Assembly (NCBI GenBank): GCA_019636675.1
Contig: JAHBXC010000002.1
Span: 434,001 to 498,000, forward strand
Source of the DNA: Phycisphaeraceae bacterium
GTDB lineage: Bacteria > Planctomycetota > Phycisphaerae > Phycisphaerales > UBA1924
Direction of reading: 5' to 3'
DNA: 64,000 bases
Position 1 is the first letter of the stretch; each line of letters starts with the position of its first letter. The notes beneath the pieces were generated by a model that was given only the letters and a program-made list of their open reading frames with translations, ran no database searches and had not been told where the DNA came from. This document shows positions 45,545 through 53,933 of the stretch, piece after piece. A program made the position numbers and the translations under genes.

Positions 45545-45589
45545 CTGATAAGGGTGAGGTCGGTAGTTCAAATCTACTCGGGCCCACCA
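45545..45589 (+). tRNA. 3' half of tRNA-Ile (anticodon GAT), displaced fragment
   Basis: The anticodon loop CTGATAA (anticodon GAT), the 3' anticodon strand GGGTG, a T arm GGTAG-TTCAAAT-CTACT and the acceptor end CGGGCCCA-CCA are intact. The bases before the loop (GTCTGG) do not form the expected CACCC strand, and no D arm or 5' acceptor is present. This is the displaced tRNA 3' end left by an element that entered a tRNA-Ile gene. The remainder up to 45.86 kb shows only a terminator. Confidence 0.75.
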
Positions 45590-45798
45590 CGCAACCCCAA
45601 GCCGCCCGCCGCTTCCGGCGATCCACACCCACATACTCAGACGATTCTGGCGCGGTTTTGGCGCGGATGGGACTCCGTCCCTGTCTCCGACGCTTGCTCC
45701 CAGCCAGACGATCTCTTGTCCCAGCGATCTTCGGAATCGAGTCCGGGTTCCCTCGACCTATGACGGATCTTATAGGATCGAGATCATTAACCGAGCGA

Positions 45799-45834
45799 TA
45801 AAAATGCGGCGGGCTGCATCACGCAGACCGCCGC
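45799..45834 (-). terminator. Rho-independent terminator of the first SUMF1-dockerin pair
   Basis: On the minus strand, GCGGCGGTCTGC and GCAGCCCGCCGC form a 12-bp stem with one mismatch and a 5-base loop, followed by ATTTTTATC. It lies 29 bases after the stop of the dockerin-type gene. Confidence 0.8.
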
Positions 45835-45862
45835 GACATAGCTCGAACTCTGAGGAGAAAGA

Positions 45863-47758
45863 TTAGTTGCCGTGCTCGTTGATGCCCCGCTGGAGCGTCG
45901 CGGCGTCATTGCCGCAGATCACGCCATCGCCGTTGATGTCCGAGGGTGCGATGAACCACTCCGCCAGGTCGCCCGAAGTCACCTGCCCGTTGCGGTTCAG
46001 GTCGAAGAGCGACTGGCAGCCGTCGTACGCGGTGAACTCGTACGACTGCTGGGCGATGTACACGATGTCGCTGGGGTTGCTGAGGTCGCTGCCCGCGACG
46101 CGGACCTTGTCGGTCTTGATGGTGATCACATAGGTGAAACCGGGCTCGAAACTCACAGGGTTGCTGTTGCTGTCGACAGGGCGCTTCATCACCAGCGTCC
46201 GTCCGTTGGCGATGGTGACGCTGCCGAGCGTCACGAAGCCGTAGTTGTAGTCGATGCCGTTGACCCGCTTGATCTTGCGAACCTCAACGGCGTCCGGCCC
46301 GGACACGCCCGACGCGAACGAAAGGCGCCCGTAGAAACTGGCGCGGAATTCGTAGGTGTCGTAGATGCACGGAGGATCGACCTCGATCGAGAACGGGTCG
46401 ATACGCCCGATGAGGATCTCGCTGCCCTCGACGGGGTTGCACGCCTCGCCGTGAAGGACATAGCCGATGACACCAGCAGAGCCGCCGCCGAGAAGGGAGG
46501 GAGTTTCCGGGTACTCCTCACCAAGGAAGTAGTACTCGGGGATCCCGGGGTTTTGCCAGAGAGCAGGGTTCTTCGTCACGCGGATGCGGGCGTCCTCGTC
46601 CCATGTGCCGCCGTCGTTGTTGGCGTTGATGGCGATCTGGTTTTTGAAGTTGCCGGCGTTGAACTTGAAGAACGCGTTGGGCCCCATCGAGTCGCCGATC
46701 TTGTAGACATTCGTCGTTGAGTTGCGGATCTCGAAGTCGGAATCGAAGCCCCCGCCGAGGGTCATGCTGTTGACGGTCCGGGCGCGAAGGACGCCGCCAT
46801 CGGAGAAGCCCATGGGGCGTCCGGTGTCATCAAAATCGATGGGGTCGTTGAGATAGGCGGCGCTGCCCTCGTCGTAGCCCCAGCCGCCAGGGGTGACGAG
46901 GATCTCATTGATGTCGCCGTCAGTGGCCTGCAAGCCTGTATTGATGGTGACGGGACCGAGCGCGCCCGCCCGGATTGTCGAGATGTTGCCGCCGGGGATG
47001 TTGTCCGCGGGGCCTCGCGTCGTGATGCGCTGCGGCCAGTTGGTCGGGTTCACCGACCCGATGAAGCCGTCGGCGTGGATCGTCCCGATGTCGCCGCCGC
47101 TGGTGATGACATCGCCGAGCAGGGCGCCGTCGAGCGCAAACTGGGGGTAGAACGAGAAGTTCACCCGGACGAGGTTGATGTCGTTCGCCGGGGGCGTTGA
47201 CCAGTTCGACCCGGTCGCCTGAATGTCGGCGAAAATGCTCCAGTTCGCGGTGACGGTGCCGATGTGGTTGGCGACGATGGCGCCGAAGCGCTTGCCGTAG
47301 TCCGGGTTGGGGTTCTGCGGCGTGCCCGGGTTGCGAACGACATCGCCGATCTCGTTGGCGCGGACATTCATGACCCAGAGTTCGCCCGAGCCGAAAGTCC
47401 GCCGAATGCCCCCGATGCTCTGCAGGTTCCAGAGTTCGAAGTCGGGATCGATGTCGGGGAACGGCGCGTAGGAGGCGCCTTCGACATAGAGCCGCACACG
47501 GGACGCACCGAAGCTGGAGGGCAGCGTCTCCACACGGATCTCGCCGATCTCTTCGCCCGGCTCGTCGAAGGTGATGTCAACCCGGATGTCCGTGTTGTTG
47601 GACTCGCTCTGCTTGACCCGGACAATCCAGTTGTTGCCCGATGCAGGAATCAGGTCCGCCTTGCCAGAGGGAACGGTCGTGATCTGCGGGGCGGCGTGCA
47701 CGCCCGAGAACACGCTCCCTGCGAGCGCAGCGATAACACAAGCGGTCATGCGATGCAT
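45863..47758 (-). CDS. Secreted protein with C-terminal dockerin-like EF-hand repeats
   Basis: A 631-residue protein from ATG 47758 (AGAGGAG upstream). A Sec signal ends near GVHA-APQ. The long middle is a beta-rich repeat of IGTI/ISTI-type strands, probably a beta-helix. The C-terminus carries two calcium-binding, dockerin-like units: LFDLNRNGQVTSGDLAEW and DINGDGVICGNDAATLQR. Planctomycetes encode many such proteins; the ligand is unknown, and dockerin units may attach them to cohesin-like surfaces. The upstream gene on the same strand encodes a SUMF1-like protein, and the pair has a second copy at 55.8-58.6 kb. Confidence 0.78.
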   Translation of the reverse strand: MHRMTACVIAALAGSVFSGVHAAPQITTVPSGKADLIPASGNNWIVRVKQSESNNTDIRVDITFDEPGEEIGEIRVETLPSSFGASRVRLYVEGASYAPFPDIDPDFELWNLQSIGGIRRTFGSGELWVMNVRANEIGDVVRNPGTPQNPNPDYGKRFGAIVANHIGTVTANWSIFADIQATGSNWSTPPANDINLVRVNFSFYPQFALDGALLGDVITSGGDIGTIHADGFIGSVNPTNWPQRITTRGPADNIPGGNISTIRAGALGPVTINTGLQATDGDINEILVTPGGWGYDEGSAAYLNDPIDFDDTGRPMGFSDGGVLRARTVNSMTLGGGFDSDFEIRNSTTNVYKIGDSMGPNAFFKFNAGNFKNQIAINANNDGGTWDEDARIRVTKNPALWQNPGIPEYYFLGEEYPETPSLLGGGSAGVIGYVLHGEACNPVEGSEILIGRIDPFSIEVDPPCIYDTYEFRASFYGRLSFASGVSGPDAVEVRKIKRVNGIDYNYGFVTLGSVTIANGRTLVMKRPVDSNSNPVSFEPGFTYVITIKTDKVRVAGSDLSNPSDIVYIAQQSYEFTAYDGCQSLFDLNRNGQVTSGDLAEWFIAPSDINGDGVICGNDAATLQRGINEHGN

Positions 47759-47875
47759 ACGATAACTCCTCTTGAGAGGCCCTTTCCGACGCAATCGGAA
47801 GGGCAGCCACATGGTCCCGTCGAGGCCACTCCTCGGCGGGATCTTTCGTGAACAGGTTCGCTCATCGACCTGTTG

Positions 47876-49060
47876 TTAGTTCTTGAGATTGCTCCCCGGG
47901 AAAGTGTCTCGGCGACGACGCGACGCGGCGCAAATCGTCATGCCGCTCAGAACCAGAAGACTGGACGGCGAGGGCACCATGGTCGCGAGGCGGAAGGCGT
48001 AGAACGCTGAAGTAGCCGAAGCGCCCGGATCCCATGAATCGATCGAACCAAACGATGCGGTGTCGTTGCCGACTACGACGCGACCCTGCGCCGAAACAAA
48101 GATCGTTCCGTCGGAAAGCCGAAAGACGCCGCTCGGTGTCTCGACCCATTCCCGTTCCGTGCCGACGATGTCGAGCAGGCCCCATGGCGACTGAGTGTCG
48201 GGATAGCGTCCCACGCGGAGTTTTTCCCACAGCGGATCACCCGGCATGCCACCCCATTCGCCCTCCCCAGGAGGGCCCACTACGGGTTGTTCGTTCGATC
48301 CGTGCGGGAAGGTCCAGTACCCCTCCTCGCCCTCGCCGTAGCGGTTCGGGTCGTAATACCCGGCTTTGAGGTACTCGTCGAGCGAGGGAAGCCAGAACCG
48401 CGCGTCCTCGTTGCGCGTGACCGGCGAGCCTTGGGTGTGACTCGTGAAACTCGCGTCGGTGAAGGTGTACGCACCTGTGTGGAAGGTGTCCCAGGTCAGA
48501 TTATCGGAAGGCGCGCCGTTGTGCAGCCAGTTGGCGTAGCGTGCGGCGTTGCGCCACGAGATCGCAACGGCGCTGTCGTTATACGCGGGGTTTACGGTGA
48601 TGCCGCCGAGGGTTGAGATGCCCGAACTCGTGAATTGCCCCGCGCTCGGAGCGCCAGACTCCACGCGACCGGGAATCGATCCGATGCTTTCCCAAAATGG
48701 CTGGAACGCCTGCACGAAGTCGACATACTGGGTCTGCACCACCTCGGTGCGCATGATGCGGTACGAGTAGTCGACCCTGCCGCGATCGTCGATGTGGTTG
48801 AGCGTGATGCCGTTGGGCAACTCACGCTCGCTCTCGATCCACGAGCGGTTGCCGGGGGCGCCCACGGTGACGAAGTCGAACCCGAACCGCTTGATCACCG
48901 CGTTGGCGGCGGCGAGGTCCTGAGCGGTGTGCACCGGCGCCGGTGGGCGAGGGGGCGTCTGGGGGAACTGCTGCGCGTGAGCGATGGGGTCGTAGACCGC
49001 AGCAACGAAGACTGTTGCTAGCGCGATCCTGATCGCGTGTGCTTGTGCCCAACTCCCCAT
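47876..49060 (-). CDS. SUMF1/formylglycine-generating-enzyme-like secreted protein with PEP-CTERM-like tail
   Basis: A 394-residue protein (ATG 49060, AGGAGAG upstream) with a Sec signal ending at AHA. The SUMF1-type fold is seen in YRIMRTEVVQTQYVDFVQAF, ISWRNAARYANWLHNG, FWLPSLDEYLKAGYYDPN and SPWGLLDIVGTEREWVE. The C-terminus reads VPSPSSLLVLSGMTICAASRRRR, a PEP-CTERM-like sorting signal (Pro motif, hydrophobic helix, basic end). Many SUMF1-like proteins are not true sulfatase activators, and the catalytic cysteines are not evident here. It is transcribed ahead of the dockerin-type gene, 117 bases apart. Confidence 0.8.
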   Translation of the reverse strand: MGSWAQAHAIRIALATVFVAAVYDPIAHAQQFPQTPPRPPAPVHTAQDLAAANAVIKRFGFDFVTVGAPGNRSWIESERELPNGITLNHIDDRGRVDYSYRIMRTEVVQTQYVDFVQAFQPFWESIGSIPGRVESGAPSAGQFTSSGISTLGGITVNPAYNDSAVAISWRNAARYANWLHNGAPSDNLTWDTFHTGAYTFTDASFTSHTQGSPVTRNEDARFWLPSLDEYLKAGYYDPNRYGEGEEGYWTFPHGSNEQPVVGPPGEGEWGGMPGDPLWEKLRVGRYPDTQSPWGLLDIVGTEREWVETPSGVFRLSDGTIFVSAQGRVVVGNDTASFGSIDSWDPGASATSAFYAFRLATMVPSPSSLLVLSGMTICAASRRRRDTFPGSNLKN

Positions 49061-49340
49061 CTGTTCTCTCCTGCGGAATCGCAATCCCCGGCGTCGTGCC
49101 CGGCGCACGGCGTTCACCCAGTGCCTGAAGCATACAGGAAGCTCGAGTTCTCGCAAGCCCTCTCTGGGGAAAACATGAAAAAGTTTTAGGACCTTAAAGC
49201 CCTGCCCGCAGTTGCTGTTTGTCGGGGCTCGCATTGAAGCGGCTCGGATTCGCCAGATGTTTGTTCGATTCATCCCCACGCATCGAGCGGTGATCGTGCG
49301 TTTTCGCGTCGGGCTGTCTCTCCGTCCTCCTTGTTCGGGC

Positions 49341-49374
49341 TTGGTGGTCCCCCTGTCGGGTGACGGACCACCAA
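49341..49374 (+). promoter_or_regulatory. Hairpin upstream of ArdC-like gene
   Basis: TTGGTGGTCC and GGACCACCAA form a perfect 10-bp stem with a 14-base loop, 24 bases before the ArdC start and just ahead of its AGGAGG. It could act as an attenuator or operator. The rest of the 49061-49398 gap has no gene. Confidence 0.45.
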
Positions 49375-49398
49375 CCCCTCACAGACAGGAGGACTCCG

Positions 49399-50256
49399 AT
49401 GAACGCATCCGACGCCAAGCAACTCGCCGATCAGGCCCTCAATGAGCTCGCCGACGCCCTCGCACGGGGCGACAGCGGGCGGCTCACCGCCTTCCTCGAC
49501 ACCATGGCCCGCTTCCACCGCTACTCGGCCACCAACCTCATGCTCATCCTCACCCAGCGACCCGACGCCACCCGCGTCGCCGGTTTCCACGCCTGGCGGT
49601 CCATGGGCCGCTTCGTCCGCAAAGGCGAGAAGGGCATCGTCATCTTTGCACCGATGCGCCTCAAGAAGCGCGCCTCGACCGACGCTGCGCAGGATGTCGC
49701 TGCCGGCGACGACACCGGGGGCGATTCCGGGGGCGACTTTATCCTCCGCTTCCGGGCCGTCCATGTCTTCGACATCGCCCAGACCGATGGCGAGCCGCTG
49801 CCCGACCTCGCCCGTCCTCACGGTGATGATGTCGCGGCGAGTGCGCTGGACCGTCTCAAGGCGCTCGTCGCCGAGAAGGGCATCGCCCTCGAGTACGCCG
49901 ACACCCTCGGCGGCGCCTTCGGGGTCTCCTGCGGCGGCACCATCAAGCTCGCTCTCGACCTAGCGTCCGGGCCCGCCGACCAGTTCGCGACTCTGGCCCA
50001 CGAGCTCGCCCACGAACTCCTCCATCGCGACGAGCGACGCAAGGAGCTCACGAGGACCGTCGTCGAGACCGAGGCCGAGGCGGTCGCCTACGCGGTCTGC
50101 CGCGCCGTCGGCGTCGACGCGAAGGACGCCTCGACTGATTACATCCGGCTCTACCGCGGGGACGCGGGAACCCTCATCGAGTCGCTCCAGCACATCCAGC
50201 GCGTCGCGGCCGAGATCATCGCGGGCATCACCGCCGACGAGGTCGCGACGGTCTGA
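49399..50256 (+). CDS. ardC: ArdC-like antirestriction protein with zinc peptidase domain
   Basis: The protein is 285 residues from ATG 49399, with AGGAGG seven bases upstream. The N-terminal domain (FLDTMARFHRYSATNLMLILTQRP, VAGFHAWRSMGRFVRKGEKGIVIFAP) matches the ssDNA-binding ArdC N-domain. The C-terminal half is a zinc metallopeptidase with HELAHELLH (His201, Glu202, His205). ArdC proteins of plasmids protect transferred DNA from host restriction. Its location among mobile genes fits that role. The last 18 codons and the following hairpin recur near 54.5 kb, and the hairpin region again at 59.25 kb. Confidence 0.88.
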   Translation: MNASDAKQLADQALNELADALARGDSGRLTAFLDTMARFHRYSATNLMLILTQRPDATRVAGFHAWRSMGRFVRKGEKGIVIFAPMRLKKRASTDAAQDVAAGDDTGGDSGGDFILRFRAVHVFDIAQTDGEPLPDLARPHGDDVAASALDRLKALVAEKGIALEYADTLGGAFGVSCGGTIKLALDLASGPADQFATLAHELAHELLHRDERRKELTRTVVETEAEAVAYAVCRAVGVDAKDASTDYIRLYRGDAGTLIESLQHIQRVAAEIIAGITADEVATV

Positions 50257-50300
50257 GGCGCGATCATCGCCGCGCCCTTGGGCGGCCCGCGTGGCCGCCC
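50201..50300 (+). repeat. ArdC-tail repeat, copy 1, with terminator hairpin
   Basis: The segment covers the last 18 codons of ardC and a perfect 8-bp hairpin GGGCGGCC-CGCGT-GGCCGCCC (50280-50300) followed by TTCTGCTT, a likely terminator. Its sequence recurs at 54479-54585 and, from the stop codon on, at 59251-59300. Confidence 0.7.
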
Positions 50301-50379
50301 TTCTGCTTGCGCGTCAGATCGTGCGTTGCTTCCGTGTTCATCTTGCTCGTACAGAGAAGCGAGAGTTGCCTTCGCGGTT

Positions 50380-50796
50380 TCAGGGCGTGCTGGCTCGCCA
50401 GGCGGCCGCCAGTTGAGCCCGTTCTGCGCGATCAAGCACGACAACCGCCGCACTTATGCCCACGATCACGACAAACGCCGCAGGCGCATGGGAAGCTAGG
50501 AGCAGCATGATGAGCCCAACGATCGCAGACAGCATGCCGAGGAAGGCGAGAATCCTGACGCTGACGATCATCCGGAATGTGCGACGGGGATCCCGCGCGA
50601 CGAGCAGGTACGGCAACAGGAGCGGGATGCTCAGCACGAGCAGCGTGAGGCTTGTACCCCGCGCGGGGTCGTCGATCGAGCCGTTCAGGATGCAGAACAC
50701 GCCCATCATCGCGCTGGTCAGGGCGCCGCCGACGGTCCATTTTCCGAAGGCGACAATCTCGCCCCGAGTGACACTTGATGGAGTGGAAGTCTTCAT
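50380..50796 (-). CDS. Small polytopic membrane protein of the ubiquitin-like operon
   Basis: A 138-residue protein from ATG 50796 with four hydrophobic helices (GALTSAMMGVFCIL, LTLLVLSIPLLLPYLL, ILAFLGMLSAIVGLIMLLL, AAFVVIVGISAAVVVL). The start lies four bases after the stop of the E1-like gene, so it is the last gene of that operon. Bacterial ubiquitin-like operons often include such an extra gene, but its role is not established. No soluble domain is present. Confidence 0.65.
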   Translation of the reverse strand: MKTSTPSSVTRGEIVAFGKWTVGGALTSAMMGVFCILNGSIDDPARGTSLTLLVLSIPLLLPYLLVARDPRRTFRMIVSVRILAFLGMLSAIVGLIMLLLASHAPAAFVVIVGISAAVVVLDRAERAQLAAAWRASTP

Positions 50797-50800
50797 TGAG

Positions 50801-52135
50801 TTAATCCGCTTGCGTGCCGCCTGTGTGATCACCCCTGACCACCGCGTCGAGGTGACGAACGAGTTCGGCCGAATCGCATCCAGCGCGACACCCGTGCCGA
50901 CCCGGCCTTGCGGGGTTGCGGCCATCGAACCGCCAGCGGTAGATGTTGGGCGTCGGGATGCGTCCGCCCTGCAGGTGGCCAAGCTGTGCGAGGAGCATCA
51001 GGGCCGCTCCGGCGCTGAGGAACGGCAGCGACGCGTCGAACTTCACGCTCCCGGAGGCGACCGACCCTTGAGAGCACGGGAACGCCGGCGCGGCAGACTT
51101 GTCCGGAACCCGGCACGCGGGACAGTCGTCCTTGCCGCGAACATGGCGGTGCGCCTGCGCTTCCCAAGAGCCCCCGTCTGTCGTCGCGTGCGCGAGGTAG
51201 TTCTTTCCGGAAAGGCTGACCTGACGCCTGATCCCGCCTTGGTCCGCGAGGGGGAGCACCAGATCCGCGTCCTCAATGAGAGCCAGGGGGGCCTGCATAA
51301 ACCAGTCGGCGTGAGGCTGGATTCCGTAGCGCTCGGCCAGCACATCCACCTTCTGCTTGGCGCTTGCCGCGGGCACGATCGCGCCCGCGTCGGCGGCGAG
51401 GAACGGCAGGCAACGGTTCAGGTTGCTGACCTCCACGGTTTCGGGGTCAACGACGGTCCAGGTCCCGGTCCTGCCCGCGATGTTCAGCCAGTAGAGGAAC
51501 GATGCGCCTACACCGCCGCCCCCGATCTGAAGCACATTCTGAAACGCGATCGGCTCGAATGCTGCCGGGCCCCGTTCCTGATCATCACCGTGCCGAAGCG
51601 TCCAGAGCGAGAAGGCGTCAGCACGGAGAGGCAGACCCAGCGAGGCCCGGAAGAGCCCGGCAGCGCCGAGACACGCCGCCGCACAGGCCCCCGGCGTCCC
51701 GGGCTCTGTTGTCAGCGATGATGCTCCCGGTGCGACAGCGCCACTCCATCCGCCCCATCCCACGGCGAGTGTTGGTTGCCCGGTGCGAAGCCGCACATCC
51801 CCGGCCGTGAGCCAGTGCCGAGGCGGTTCCACGCCGTTGATCTCGATGAAGGGATCGATCGCCTTCGCGAGGGACACCGACGCGGTCAGGAGGTCTGATC
51901 CTCCGGAGAGTGAAGGGACTTCCAGGCCGACGAGAGGCACATCGAGATGCACCCGTCGGTGGAACCGGACGAGCATGTTCACGGCCGCCAGGACAAACTG
52001 CTGGCCTTCCGGTGTAGACGCGATGTCGTGTGTGACCGCGAGACCTACAGGCGTCTCGGCGGCTCTCTCAAGCTCCGGAACGACCTCGGCGGTGCGCGCA
52101 TCGCGGCGCCCGTAGAACGCAGAGCGATCGATCAT
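50801..52135 (-). CDS. E1-like ThiF-family activating enzyme
   Basis: A 444-residue protein from ATG 52135. The C-terminal half is an E1/ThiF adenylation domain: IGGGGVGASF (204-213), VVDPETVEVSNLNR (Asp230), and two zinc-binding cysteine pairs (CPAC at 338-341 and HGCRAGC near the end). A Cys in AFPCSQGS (354) could be the thioester residue. The N-terminal 190 residues form a separate domain of unknown type. It should adenylate and transfer the ubiquitin-like protein encoded first in the operon. It overlaps the JAMM gene by four bases. Confidence 0.85.
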   Translation of the reverse strand: MIDRSAFYGRRDARTAEVVPELERAAETPVGLAVTHDIASTPEGQQFVLAAVNMLVRFHRRVHLDVPLVGLEVPSLSGGSDLLTASVSLAKAIDPFIEINGVEPPRHWLTAGDVRLRTGQPTLAVGWGGWSGAVAPGASSLTTEPGTPGACAAACLGAAGLFRASLGLPLRADAFSLWTLRHGDDQERGPAAFEPIAFQNVLQIGGGGVGASFLYWLNIAGRTGTWTVVDPETVEVSNLNRCLPFLAADAGAIVPAASAKQKVDVLAERYGIQPHADWFMQAPLALIEDADLVLPLADQGGIRRQVSLSGKNYLAHATTDGGSWEAQAHRHVRGKDDCPACRVPDKSAAPAFPCSQGSVASGSVKFDASLPFLSAGAALMLLAQLGHLQGGRIPTPNIYRWRFDGRNPARPGRHGCRAGCDSAELVRHLDAVVRGDHTGGTQAD

Positions 52136-52653
52136 CGCACCCCCCCCGCGAGCACTTCGGGCACGAGGCGGACCGCGTCCGGGCTGTCCTGGCCTACATA
52201 GACCCACTTGCCCGACTGGTACTCATGCACACCGAGCCCCTCTGCGAAGCCACCCCGACCGTAGTTCCCCACCACGAGCGAGAAGTAGCCCTCGTACGGC
52301 GCCAGGATCAGGCTGTCATCGCCGTCGGAGTGGATCGTGATGTCACCGGGGTGAGAATGAACCTGAGCGACGAGTTGCAGGCCGTACGCGCGCACCGTCC
52401 TCACAGCTCGACCGAAGCCCCGCTCGTCGGCGATGACATGCCGGGTCCCGTGGTCTGATTCGACCAGAACGGGAGCGATCACGAAGGCAAGGGTATCGAC
52501 GCGGATCCCGGCCCAGAGCACGAGGCCTTCGTGGGGTCCATCGGGCCCGCTGGAAGCCATGAGCGCCGCTTGCGTCGTGGTCACGACAGCGCGAGGGACG
52601 ATGAGCGTGCACCGGGCCTTGCCGGTGAGCAGCGGAGTCTGTCGGTAAGGCAT
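52132..52653 (-). CDS. JAMM/MPN-type deconjugating metallopeptidase
   Basis: A 173-residue JAB/JAMM peptidase. The zinc site is complete: Glu42 (EGLVLW), then VHSHPGD with His99 and His101, and Ser109-x2-Asp112 (HSDGDDS). Such enzymes remove or mature ubiquitin-like tags. The expected substrate is the small Ubl protein of the same operon, whose C-terminus has residues after a Gly-Gly. Its start and stop overlap the neighbouring genes, so the operon is tightly coupled. Confidence 0.87.
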   Translation of the reverse strand: MPYRQTPLLTGKARCTLIVPRAVVTTTQAALMASSGPDGPHEGLVLWAGIRVDTLAFVIAPVLVESDHGTRHVIADERGFGRAVRTVRAYGLQLVAQVHSHPGDITIHSDGDDSLILAPYEGYFSLVVGNYGRGGFAEGLGVHEYQSGKWVYVGQDSPDAVRLVPEVLAGGVR

Positions 52654-53129
52654 CAGTTGACCCCCGGCGAGGCTTTAAGATGCGCCGTGATGATCGCGAG
52701 CATCTCCGTGAGCGTGGTCGCCCTCGCGACGCCACGGACATCCTTCCATTGCGACATGCCCCACTCGGGATGAGGACCCTGATGTGTTCCGTAGGCCAAG
52801 CGGTTGAACGGGGCGCAGATCACGCGGCTTGGATGGAAGATGCTGCCGTCGTTGCCCACGCTCCCTCTGTTGCTGGGAAACACGGACACAGCCTGGCCCT
52901 GCCCATCGACCTTCCAAAACCTCCACGCGGGAGGGTGAAGCGGGTACGCCTCAACCTCGGCGGTGAGCCGGAGTATGGCGCAGCCAACCAGATCAGACGG
53001 GCGATCGAAGGTGAGCAGCTGCCGCTCGGGATCCCACTGGAGGGTCCAGCGGTGTCGCTCGCAATACCCCTGAAGCGCGTCGAGTTCGAGTTCGACATGG
53101 TCCCGGACGATGTTGGCCGGCAGGACCAT
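52653..53129 (-). CDS. E2-like ubiquitin-conjugating-fold protein
   Basis: A 158-residue protein with the E2 hallmark VEAYPLHPPAWRFW (the YPxxPPxxxF type of motif) and a candidate catalytic Cys105 in SRVICAPFNRLAY, with HPEWGMSQWKDV after it. The spacing of the YPxxPP strand and the Cys is as in bacterial E2 proteins. It sits between the Ubl and JAMM genes and overlaps both. The E2 assignment is from pattern recognition. Confidence 0.75.
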   Translation of the reverse strand: MVLPANIVRDHVELELDALQGYCERHRWTLQWDPERQLLTFDRPSDLVGCAILRLTAEVEAYPLHPPAWRFWKVDGQGQAVSVFPSNRGSVGNDGSIFHPSRVICAPFNRLAYGTHQGPHPEWGMSQWKDVRGVARATTLTEMLAIITAHLKASPGVN

Positions 53130-53401
53130 CAGACGCCCCCTCCCGTGCCCACGAGCTCAAGGCGCGTCCCCTCGCGGAGCGCAGCGGCCCGCAGCGTGAT
53201 CGACCGATCGATCACCTCGTCATTGTCGCGCTGGAAGGTCGGGTTCTCGATCTCGACCCCGAACCCCGCCGCCGCCTCCTTGGCGGCCTCGCCGACGATG
53301 GTGGACGCGGGCCAGGTGAAATCACGGGGCGTGCGGGCGGACGGCGAGAAGATCGTGAGGGTGATGGTGTCGACGGGGCTGATCGGGTTCTGGGTGACCA
53401 T
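53129..53401 (-). CDS. Ubiquitin-like beta-grasp protein
   Basis: A 90-residue protein that reads as a ubiquitin-type fold: DTITLTIFSPSA (strand 1-2), a central helix TIVGEAAKEAAAGFG, and SITLRAAALREGTRLELVGTGGGV, where the last strand ends in Gly-Gly-Gly-Val. The C-terminal Gly-Gly followed by one residue is what a JAMM peptidase could trim before activation. AGGAG lies eight bases upstream of the ATG. It is the first gene of the operon and the probable conjugated tag. Confidence 0.75.
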   Translation of the reverse strand: MVTQNPISPVDTITLTIFSPSARTPRDFTWPASTIVGEAAKEAAAGFGVEIENPTFQRDNDEVIDRSITLRAAALREGTRLELVGTGGGV

Positions 53402-53412
53402 GTTTCTAACTC

Positions 53413-53482
53413 CTATCGTTTGTGAAAATCACACCTGCGCGATGTGCGTGAAACGATAGCCCTCGGCGTCCGAGCCCGTCAA
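53413..53482 (-). promoter_or_regulatory. Promoter and inverted-repeat operator of the Ubl operon
   Basis: On the minus strand, TTGACG (53482-53477) and CTATCG (53459-53454) are spaced by 17 bases. A perfect 9-bp inverted repeat, CTATCGTTT and AAACGATAG (plus strand 53413-53421 and 53451-53459), covers the -10 box and reaches the Shine-Dalgarno. It is a strong candidate target for the divergent XRE protein. Confidence 0.6.
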
Positions 53483-53525
53483 TCGCACGCCCAGAAATTT
53501 TGCGCTTGTCGCGGAAACATTTTGT

Positions 53526-53561
53526 TTGCCTCGCAACCATTGCGCCGATAGACTGGGCTAA
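53526..53561 (+). promoter_or_regulatory. Promoter of the XRE-ImmA pair
   Basis: TTGCCT (53526-53531) and TAGACT (53549-53554) are 17 bases apart. The expected transcription start falls at or one base before the ATG at 53562, which has no Shine-Dalgarno. The mRNA is therefore probably leaderless. Confidence 0.5.
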
Positions 53562-53933
53562 ATGGCACGCTCTCGCAAACCTCAGGCAGACAAGGGCGGC
53601 ACGGCCGATCCGCGTTATCTCGCGTTTGGTCAAGAGGTTGCGCGGATGCGCGCCCGCCAGGATCCTCCTTGGACCCAGCTCCAGCTCGCGGGTCAGGTCG
53701 GGTTGTCCCGGGAATCGATCGCGAACATTGAGGGTGGAAGGCAGCAGGTTCTGCTCCACCACGCTCTGGATATCGCCCGGGCGCTCGGAGTGACTCTCGC
53801 CGAGTTGGCGCCCGACACCCTGCCGTCGCCCGATTTCACGGCTCTTGTGAAAGATGAAACGGCTGAGCGTCGTGAGTTCGTGGAATCTGCTCTGATCAAA
53901 GCGAAACCCGTTCCCCAGAGCCGAAGCGCATGA
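53562..53933 (+). CDS. XRE-family HTH regulator
   Basis: A 123-residue protein with an HTH_3 domain (FGQEVARMRARQDPPWTQLQLAGQVGLSRESIANIEGGRQQVLLHHALDIARALGV). The C-terminal 35 residues are acidic. It is divergent from the ubiquitin-like operon and overlaps the ImmA-like peptidase gene by four bases. In ImmR/ImmA pairs the peptidase cleaves the HTH repressor under stress. The same logic would make the Ubl operon inducible. Confidence 0.87.
   Translation: MARSRKPQADKGGTADPRYLAFGQEVARMRARQDPPWTQLQLAGQVGLSRESIANIEGGRQQVLLHHALDIARALGVTLAELAPDTLPSPDFTALVKDETAERREFVESALIKAKPVPQSRSA

Noticed and set aside
50380..53401. Assignment of the ubiquitin-like operon as CBASS with Cap2/Cap3
   Set aside because: No cyclic nucleotide synthase or effector accompanies it, and a separate Ubl and E2 are present.
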